Assembly: GCA_025358925.1 (NCBI GenBank)
Contig: JANYHT010000065.1
Span: forward strand, 112,619-176,618
DNA length: 64,000 nt
Direction of reading: 5' to 3'
Source: Gemmatimonadaceae bacterium
Lineage (GTDB): Bacteria > Gemmatimonadota > Gemmatimonadetes > Gemmatimonadales > Gemmatimonadaceae
Position 1 is the first letter of the stretch. Every line of letters starts with the position of its first letter. This document shows positions 58,335 through 64,000 of this stretch, piece by piece. The notes under the pieces were generated by a model. The model was not told where the DNA came from. It did no database searches and was given only the letters and a program-made list of their open reading frames with translations. Both the position numbers and the translations under genes were made by a program.

Positions 58335-58354
58335 GGTGACAACTGTTTGTCACC
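58335..58354. promoter_or_regulatory. Perfect palindrome upstream of clpX, candidate operator
   Basis: GGTGACAA and TTGTCACC form a perfect 8-base inverted repeat separated by CTGT, centred about 53 bases upstream of the clpX start. A weak promoter candidate lies just beyond it on the minus strand: TTGACC (58389-58384), 17 bases, TTAACT (58366-58361). The palindrome would then overlap or lie just downstream of the transcription start, the classic place for a repressor site. The regulator is unknown. Confidence 0.45.
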
Positions 58355-58466
58355 ACCTACAGTTAAGCCATGAAGCTGCGCAGGGTCAAGCGAAATGCAG
58401 GGACGCGCCGTATTCACGATCACATCCCGAACGATAAAAGTATCGGCGCCGCATCGAAAAACAGGA

Positions 58467-58494
58467 GCGGCGGCACCGCGAACGGTGCCGCCGC
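58467..58494 (-). terminator. Rho-independent terminator after clpP
   Basis: Twelve-base arms GCGGCGGCACCG and CGGTGCCGCCGC around a 4-base loop are followed on the minus strand by CTCCTGTTTTT. The structure lies 39 bases beyond the clpP stop and ends the crtB-to-clpP transcript, so clpX is separately transcribed. Confidence 0.9.
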
Positions 58495-58532
58495 ACATCT
58501 CCGTTACACCGGAGGCCCGACCAACGTTCGCC

Positions 58533-59141
58533 TTAGCGCGCCGCGACCAGCTCGGCCTGGTGCGAAATGACGATGTCTACGAGCCCGTACACCTTCGCGT
58601 CGTCGGCCGACATGAAGCGGTCGCGATCCGTGTCCCGCTCAACCTGCTCAACGGGACGACCGGTATGCTTGGCCATCAGTTCGTTCATTTTCGAGCGCAG
58701 ATAGAGAATTTCGCGCGCTTGAATTTCGATATCCGACGCAGACCCGCCGCCGCCATTTTGTGACGGCTGGTGAATCATGATGCGAGAATGCGGCAATGCG
58801 CTGCGCTTGCCGGCTTCGCCCGCGCACAAAAGAAACGCGCCCATGCTGGCGGCCATGCCCATGCATGTGGTGTGCACTGGGGCCTTAATGAATTGCATGG
58901 TGTCGTACATCGCTAATCCCGCCGACACGCTACCGCCCGGCGAGTTGATGTACAAATGGATGGGCTTTTCGGGATTATCGGCGTCAAGAAACAGCATCTG
59001 CGCGATGATCACGTTGGCCACGTCATCATTAATCGCGCTTCCGAGAAATACGATACGATCCATCAACAAGCGCGAAAAAATATCGTACGTGCGCTCGCCG
59101 CGACTGGACCGTTCGATGATGTAAGGCATGTACAGCGCCAT
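58533..59141 (-). CDS. clpP: ATP-dependent Clp protease proteolytic subunit ClpP
   Basis: ClpP is the serine-protease barrel partner of ClpX. The catalytic serine is in [12 protein letters not shown], the histidine in [13 protein letters not shown] and the aspartate in the [14 protein letters not shown] region. [20 protein letters not shown] is the oxyanion-side strand. ATG at 59141 is chosen because an AGGAG site lies a few bases upstream; longer starts run into tig. 202 residues. It follows tig by 43 bases. Confidence 0.97.
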   Translation of the reverse strand: MALYMPYIIERSSRGERTYDIFSRLLMDRIVFLGSAINDDVANVIIAQMLFLDADNPEKPIHLYINSPGGSVSAGLAMYDTMQFIKAPVHTTCMGMAASMGAFLLCAGEAGKRSALPHSRIMIHQPSQNGGGGSASDIEIQAREILYLRSKMNELMAKHTGRPVEQVERDTDRDRFMSADDAKVYGLVDIVISHQAELVAAR

Positions 59142-59184
59142 GATACTCCTTGCTGAGACGGTGGTGACAGGAAGATCGGTTGGG

Positions 59185-60429
59185 TTATGCCGCGCTGACC
59201 GTATTGCGCTCGAGGAGCCACGCGAACACGCGATTTTCGGTGAGCTCACGCTCAATTTCCTGCAGGCGACCGGCTTTTTGCAGCTGCGCGTACACTTGCC
59301 CCGGATCTGCGTTCCGGGCCTTTGCCATCTCCTCAACGCGCGCGTCAACATCCGAGGCGCTCGCGGTGAGTGACTCACGTTCGGCCAGCGTGTCGACGAT
59401 CAGGTCGCGACGCACTTGTTGTTCGGCCATCGGACGAAACTCCACGTTGAAGCGCGCCTTTTCGGCGTCGGGCACACCGTACATCTGCATGTAGCCGTCC
59501 ACCAATTGCTGCGTCCAACTTGCCGGTACTTCAAACGGGTTTGCTTCGACGATTTTTTCGACGAGCTGACTGCGCACGTCGACTTCGCCTTCGCGTGTGG
59601 CCTGCGCACTCATATCCGTGCGAACCGCTACACGCAGCACGTCCATCGTGTCGAAGTCGCCGATTTCTCGCGCGAACGCATCGTCAAGCGCAGGCAGCGA
59701 TTTGCGTTTTACATCTTGCAGCGTGACGCGCGCGAGCTTCGTACTCCCACGCTGCGTTTCATCCGGGAAGTCCTCTGGCCAGCGTACCGTACGCTCGACT
59801 GTGTCGCCTTCGTTCGCTTCCATGATCAACTCTTCGATACCCGGAATGGCCTGACCACCGCCGAGCACGAGCCGATATTCTTTCGACTCCGGAAGGACGC
59901 CTGAGGCGTCCGCCGTGGAGAGCATCACCGTCACCATATCTCCGGGTGCCGGCTTGTCGGTAATCGGCGACCAGTTGGCCTTCTGTTCGCGCAAGCGCTC
60001 AATCTGCTCTTCGATGACCTCGTCGGTCACTTCGGTGCTACGACGCGAGATGCTGAAGCCATCGATCTTCGTGAGCGAAAGTTCAGGACGCAATTCGCAA
60101 TGCAGCTCAAACTCGAGCGCCTCGCCCGGCACGTATTTCACGTCGTGCACATGCGGCTGCGTAGCCAGCTTCAGCTGCTCACGTTCAATCGCTTCCTTAA
60201 ACGCTTCATTGATGACGAGTTCGATGGCTTCCTGACGAATCTGCTCGGCAAAGCGCTTGCGAACCATTGATGGCGGCGCCTTGCCTGGACGGAAACCGGG
60301 CAGACGTACCTGCGTGGCGTATTTCTTGGCCGCTTGGTCTTCGTACACCGCCACCGTTTCGGGCGGCACGGAGATTTGCAGGCGGCGCGAGATGCCCGTC
60401 TGCTCAGAGGGAGTGATCGAGATGTTCAT
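59185..60429 (-). CDS. tig: Trigger factor, ribosome-associated chaperone and peptidyl-prolyl isomerase
   Basis: Trigger factor binds nascent chains at the ribosome exit. The ribosome-binding signature is [20 protein letters not shown] near residue 45. The FKBP-like domain sits in the middle ([13 protein letters not shown] to the [10 protein letters not shown] region), and the C-terminal chaperone arms are helical ([20 protein letters not shown]). At 414 residues it is slightly shorter than E. coli Tig. The preceding codon TTG is ignored in favour of ATG 60429. It sits 9 bases after crtI, joining pigment and protein-quality genes in one transcript. Confidence 0.95.
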   Translation of the reverse strand: MNISITPSEQTGISRRLQISVPPETVAVYEDQAAKKYATQVRLPGFRPGKAPPSMVRKRFAEQIRQEAIELVINEAFKEAIEREQLKLATQPHVHDVKYVPGEALEFELHCELRPELSLTKIDGFSISRRSTEVTDEVIEEQIERLREQKANWSPITDKPAPGDMVTVMLSTADASGVLPESKEYRLVLGGGQAIPGIEELIMEANEGDTVERTVRWPEDFPDETQRGSTKLARVTLQDVKRKSLPALDDAFAREIGDFDTMDVLRVAVRTDMSAQATREGEVDVRSQLVEKIVEANPFEVPASWTQQLVDGYMQMYGVPDAEKARFNVEFRPMAEQQVRRDLIVDTLAERESLTASASDVDARVEEMAKARNADPGQVYAQLQKAGRLQEIERELTENRVFAWLLERNTVSAA

Positions 60430-60438
60430 CAACGAAAA

Positions 60439-61938
60439 CTAATCGTGCGCGACCAATTGTCGTCCAGTATGCAGCGTGCCGATCATCTCAGCAACGATCT
60501 TTCCACTGGCGATCACGCCGGGAAGTCCCGCACCCGGGTGGGTGCCTGCTCCGCAGAAATACAGATTGGGAATATCCGGACTGACGTTGTGGGGACGGAG
60601 ATAGGCTGATTGCGTCAGCGTGGGTTCAGGCCCAAAAGCGCTGCCTAGGTAGCTATTGAGCGTCTGCTCGAAATAGCGCGGATCGATGCGACGCTCCGTC
60701 ACAATGTGCTGTGACAGTCCGGGCATATAGCGCTCTTCAAGGTACGCCATGATGCGATCGCGATACCGCTGCGACACGCACTCCCAGTCAACGTCACCGC
60801 CGAGGTGTGGCACGGGGGACAACACGTACCAGCAGTCATGACCCGCAGGCGCGAGCGATGGATCGGTGGCCGTAGGGCGATGCAGGTACAGCGAAAAATC
60901 ATCCGCGAGAATTTTCCGCTCAAAGATGTCTTCGAGCAATTCGCGATAGCGCGGACCCAGAATGATTTCATGGTGCGCGATATTTTCGTACTGTTTATTG
61001 GTGCCAAAGTAGATCACAAACAACGACATCGAGAATCGCATGCGCGCAATCTTTGCGTCACTCATCGACGGCCGCACGTGTGGTGGCAGCAGCGTGCGAT
61101 ACGCTTGCGCCACATCGCCGTTGCACACGACGGTGTCGGCCCGCAGCGATTCACCGTTCACCAAACGCACACCCGTTGCTCGGCGCTTGCGCGACTGCAT
61201 GGTGATTTCGGCCACCTCGCTTTCGTAACGAATGGTGCCGCCGAGTTCTTCGAAAAGCTGCACGAGTCCGCGCACCAGTGCACCAGTGCCGCCCATGCAA
61301 AACCACACCCCCCACTGCTGCTCGAGCGTGTGAATGAGCGCGTAAATGGACGATGCGCGGAACGGATTGCCGCCAACGAGTAACGGATGGAATGAGAAGA
61401 CTTGTCGCAAGCGTTCATCTTTCATAAACCGCGCGGCGTACGTTGCGACGGAGCGATCGGCGCGCAAGCGGATCAGCTCGGGGAGCACCTTGACCATCGA
61501 CATTGGCGTGAGAAACGGCTTGTCGAGCAGCGCCATCCCGGCGTTGAAAATATCCTGTCCGCTATCGAGAAATCGCAGATAGCCGTCAACATCATTTGGC
61601 GAAAACTCGCGCACCTGCTTGACGAGTGCTTCGCGATTCGCATTGTAATGAAAAACGGAGCCGTCTTCGAACCGAATGTTGTAGAACGGATCGAGCAGGA
61701 CGAGCTTGATGTAATCTTCCGTGCGCTTGCCACCGAGTGCAAAGAGCTCGTGCAGCAACCATGGTGCGGTGATAATGGTTGGCCCAGCGTCAAAGCGAAA
61801 ACCGTCTTGCTCAAATACATACGCGCGACCGCCGGCCATGTCGAGTTTTTCGACGATGGTGACCTGATGTCCCTGCGCCTGTAAACGAATGGCCGCGGCG
61901 AGTCCACCGAAGCCGCTGCCGATAACAACGATGTTCAT
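60439..61938 (-). CDS. crtI: Phytoene desaturase (CrtI family)
   Basis: CrtI desaturates phytoene towards lycopene. The N-terminal FAD/NAD fold is MNIVVIGSGFGGLAAAIRLQ followed by VTIVEKLDMAGGRAYVFEQD. The family C-terminal FAD motif is LYFCGAGTHPGAGLPGVIAS. YRTLLPPHVRPS and SLFVIYFGTNKQY lie in the middle. ATG at 61938 gives 499 residues, the family norm. Number of desaturation steps cannot be read from sequence. It lies between cruF (stop two bases upstream) and tig. Confidence 0.96.
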   Translation of the reverse strand: MNIVVIGSGFGGLAAAIRLQAQGHQVTIVEKLDMAGGRAYVFEQDGFRFDAGPTIITAPWLLHELFALGGKRTEDYIKLVLLDPFYNIRFEDGSVFHYNANREALVKQVREFSPNDVDGYLRFLDSGQDIFNAGMALLDKPFLTPMSMVKVLPELIRLRADRSVATYAARFMKDERLRQVFSFHPLLVGGNPFRASSIYALIHTLEQQWGVWFCMGGTGALVRGLVQLFEELGGTIRYESEVAEITMQSRKRRATGVRLVNGESLRADTVVCNGDVAQAYRTLLPPHVRPSMSDAKIARMRFSMSLFVIYFGTNKQYENIAHHEIILGPRYRELLEDIFERKILADDFSLYLHRPTATDPSLAPAGHDCWYVLSPVPHLGGDVDWECVSQRYRDRIMAYLEERYMPGLSQHIVTERRIDPRYFEQTLNSYLGSAFGPEPTLTQSAYLRPHNVSPDIPNLYFCGAGTHPGAGLPGVIASGKIVAEMIGTLHTGRQLVAHD

Positions 61939-61940
61939 GT

Positions 61941-62906
61941 TTACTCGCCCGCGATGATCGCGTCGCTTATGCCGCGCACACGTGTTCCCGCTCTCGGCGC
62001 GTGTCGTTCCGCGCGCAAGGCAAGGACGAGTGGCACCGCCATCGCGAGGAAGCCCAGCACACCCGCCAGTGCCATGTCTTGGCCGAGACAGATGGCAATA
62101 GGGAGCAAGCCGTTCACGCCGTAAAGAACGAGCGGGAATCGCGATGGTGACACCTGTTTTGCCCACACGGATGGCGGCACAACTATCAGCATTAAGCGTG
62201 CAACGAGAATGCCGGTGAGTAGCCAGCCGAGCCAGTTGGTGAGCGGCATGCCGAAGAAAAACGGTGTTCCGATGAACCGCGTTAATGCGTCACGGTTCGA
62301 CAAGTCTGGCACGCTCCAAATCCAATGATGCGTTTTTACCATCGCGGGATCCATCGACACATCCCACGCGGTGAGTACGGTTCCGCCGATGAAGGCCCAC
62401 CACCAGCGCGAGCGGTTGTCATCCTTGGCTGGCAGCAAGCGCCCGCAAATGGCGAGCGACGCGACCAACATGTAGAACCACGACGTTGGGATATTGAACG
62501 GTACGAGATGCGCGATTTTATAACCCAATTGATCGCTGTAGCCGTACACGCCAAATGGAAAGCCTGTGCGTGTCCCCGTGAGTTCAGACGCGAGCGACAA
62601 CGAGAAGCTGATAGCGAACACCGACAACGCACGGCGAACGCCGATACAGTACGCGAGAAACCCAAGTCCGGCGATGGCGCCTAAGACAACCGTTGTTTGA
62701 CCGCCGTACGTGAAGCCAAACGCGAGCACGTCTTGATTGCGCGGTGTGTTCAGCCACGACGGATACGGCGGAGCGAGAAACGTGGCGAACGCGAATGCAG
62801 AAAATGTGGAGAGGATCGCGTGGAATAACAGCGCGATGTAAGCAACGCGTAAAAACGCAGCGCGTGTTACGCGATCGGTGTCATCTGTCGAGTTAGTAGC
62901 AAACAC
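61941..62906 (-). CDS. cruF: Carotenoid 1,2-hydratase-type membrane protein (CruF, DUF422)
   Basis: The 321-residue protein has about eight membrane helices. It carries the CruF signature SLASELTGTRTGFPFGVYGY followed by KIAHLVPFNIPTSWFYMLVA and DVSMDPAMV. CruF hydrates the psi end of acyclic carotenoids to give 1'-hydroxy products, as in myxol and oscillol-type pigments. Its place between crtB and crtI supports acyclic hydroxylated carotenoids. The later crtD, glycosyltransferase or ketolase genes of such pathways are not in the window. Start ATG 62906. Confidence 0.92.
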   Translation of the reverse strand: MFATNSTDDTDRVTRAAFLRVAYIALLFHAILSTFSAFAFATFLAPPYPSWLNTPRNQDVLAFGFTYGGQTTVVLGAIAGLGFLAYCIGVRRALSVFAISFSLSLASELTGTRTGFPFGVYGYSDQLGYKIAHLVPFNIPTSWFYMLVASLAICGRLLPAKDDNRSRWWWAFIGGTVLTAWDVSMDPAMVKTHHWIWSVPDLSNRDALTRFIGTPFFFGMPLTNWLGWLLTGILVARLMLIVVPPSVWAKQVSPSRFPLVLYGVNGLLPIAICLGQDMALAGVLGFLAMAVPLVLALRAERHAPRAGTRVRGISDAIIAGE

Positions 62907-62915
62907 GTGTCGACC

Positions 62916-63902
62916 TTAGGCGAGGCGGGCGATTTTTTCAGCACCAACGGGCAGGGTGGGTTCCCAAACGATGCGTGGCCCGTCGGCTAAGGTTGCGAGA
63001 TCGAGCGGTGCAGCGCGAAAACGCCACGCGTCCCACAAAATACCAACGCGCGCCAATCGTCCGAGCCGAGCGCGTGTGGAAATGGTGTCATAATTTTGCG
63101 CTTCAATGGCGGCGAGGATACCCGCATAGCCTGTGGCGCACGCGGCCGCGCAGCGTTGCGAGTCGACGTCCAGCATGGCGATGCCTGGTGTGGCCGCGTC
63201 GTAAAGCGCCCGAGCGCGACTCACTTCGTATGTCATCATTGGTACCCATCGCGGATCGCGGGCAAGCAGGCGATTGGTGAGAACGTCGTGCGGCGTGAAG
63301 CCGAAGCGCGCTAAGTCGTCGGTCGGGAGGTAACACCGACCGCGTTTTGCGTCCTCGCCGACGTCACGCAAAATATTGGTCAGCTGCATGGCAACGCCTA
63401 GCGTGCGCGCGTATTTCACCGCGCGTTCACGCATCGCCGGTCCACCCGGAACGCCGAACACATGGGTGCACATCTCGCCGACGGAGCTTGCCACGCCTTC
63501 GCAGTAGGTCTCGAGCTGCGCCCACGTCTCGTATCGAGCGGCATCGAGATCGCGCGCGACGCCACTCAGCAATTCGAACAGCGGCGCCGAGGGCACGTAG
63601 TACGTGCGCGTGACCCATGCGACTTCGCGAAACACCGCGCCGCTGGGCCGCCCATCAATCGCCGCTTGCAGTTGCAACTGATAGTCATTGAGCTGATCTG
63701 CTAACGCGGCAACGTTGTTGTGGTCGGCTTGGTCGACGAGATCGTCGGCAATGCGGCAGAAGGCGTATAACGCATAGGCCGCTCGGCGTTTCGCGCCGGG
63801 CAACAGGCGGCTCGCCAGTGAAAATGTTCGCGCGTGCTCTCGGGTGATCCGCTCGCATTGGAGCGCGTCGTCACTGTGATCGGTGGAGATGCGGTCGATC
63901 AT
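62916..63902 (-). CDS. crtB: Phytoene synthase (CrtB family)
   Basis: CrtB condenses two geranylgeranyl diphosphates to phytoene. The two Asp-rich motifs are AFCRIADDLVDQAD and NILRDVGEDAKRGRCYLP, with the linking VGEMCTHVFG and TYCEGVASSVGEM region. At 328 residues it is full length. It is the first gene of the crtB-cruF-crtI-tig-clpP transcript, with 9 bases before cruF. Upstream codons in the same frame are open to the window edge but have no start codon, so ATG 63902 is used. Confidence 0.95.
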   Translation of the reverse strand: MIDRISTDHSDDALQCERITREHARTFSLASRLLPGAKRRAAYALYAFCRIADDLVDQADHNNVAALADQLNDYQLQLQAAIDGRPSGAVFREVAWVTRTYYVPSAPLFELLSGVARDLDAARYETWAQLETYCEGVASSVGEMCTHVFGVPGGPAMRERAVKYARTLGVAMQLTNILRDVGEDAKRGRCYLPTDDLARFGFTPHDVLTNRLLARDPRWVPMMTYEVSRARALYDAATPGIAMLDVDSQRCAAACATGYAGILAAIEAQNYDTISTRARLGRLARVGILWDAWRFRAAPLDLATLADGPRIVWEPTLPVGAEKIARLA

Positions 63903-64000
63903 GCGGCGTTCGGGATCCGAGTTGACGGCAAGGACATGCGGGATATTGGAGCGGGTCGGGCGGGGCGTATGGCCCAGCGAGCGTTGGCGGACGGAAGTGC

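Noticed and set aside
63903..64000. Open frame running upstream of crtB to the window edge
   Set aside because: No start codon within the window; it could be leader sequence or the end of an unseen gene.

Overview
The window is a dense, GC-rich chromosomal segment from a Gram-negative (diderm) bacterium, most likely a member of the Gemmatimonadota close to Gemmatimonas. The assignment is inferred from gene content: a crtB-cruF-crtI carotenoid cluster, a UbiD/UbiA/UbiX/MenG menaquinone set, LPS-type glycosyltransferase and Kdo-kinase genes, a PEP-CTERM tail relic, and very compact operons. Successive genes often overlap by 4 bases (ATGA, GTGA, TTGA and probably CTGA). I see no rRNA, tRNA, CRISPR array, insertion sequence or prophage, so this is mostly core chromosome with a few accessory genes.

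Layout. 1-2.7 kb: electron-transfer flavoprotein alpha (cut by the window edge) and a membrane Fe-S oxidoreductase that probably passes its electrons to quinone. 2.7-3.3 kb: a gene graveyard with a terminator, a frameshifted PEP-CTERM tail and a PfkB sugar-kinase fragment. 3.3-9.6 kb (minus): phosphoglycerate mutase, a beta-barrel protein, QueD, PBP4-type DacB, MoeA and a methyltransferase in one tightly overlapping run. 9.7-14.3 kb (plus): envelope genes (anchored protein, L,D-transpeptidase, two tandem M15 peptidases, DUF1232 protein). 14.4-18.7 kb: guaB, an amino-acid permease and an NrnA-like phosphoesterase. 18.7-20.7 kb (minus): a three-gene secreted cassette of unknown function. 21-24.3 kb: Mrp ATPase, MATE transporter, SAM hydrolase. 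24.5-26.5 kb (minus): ECF sigma factor, zinc anti-sigma factor and a membrane protein.

26.6-31.7 kb (plus): menG-ubiD-ubiA-ubiX, which fits the late steps of menaquinone synthesis by the futalosine route, then a TPR-like membrane protein and a phosphoesterase. 31.7-37.4 kb (minus): cystathionine gamma-synthase, M48 peptidase, PurD, Fpg and a UvrC-like GIY-YIG protein. 37.5-44.7 kb: HD-GYP response regulator, a degenerate AMP-binding protein (minus), then glmM-glmS-prfC. 44.7-46.3 kb (minus): an isolated 527-residue protein of unknown function, the best single-gene candidate for new biology. 46.4-47.8 kb: dtd, a decayed MetY-like gene and maf. 47.8-52.8 kb (minus): trpE, an FHA-GAF-adenylate cyclase, a Kdo-kinase-like protein and a family 9 glycosyltransferase. 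52.8-54.0 kb: a Nudix hydrolase and a lipoprotein.

54.0-63.9 kb (minus): carotenoid genes crtB-cruF-crtI lead directly into protein quality control: tig-clpP, a strong terminator, then clpX-lon-engB. The main unexplained signals are the 527-residue protein, the secreted cassette, the pseudo-AMP-binding protein, three gene relics in the intergenic gaps, and a palindrome upstream of clpX.
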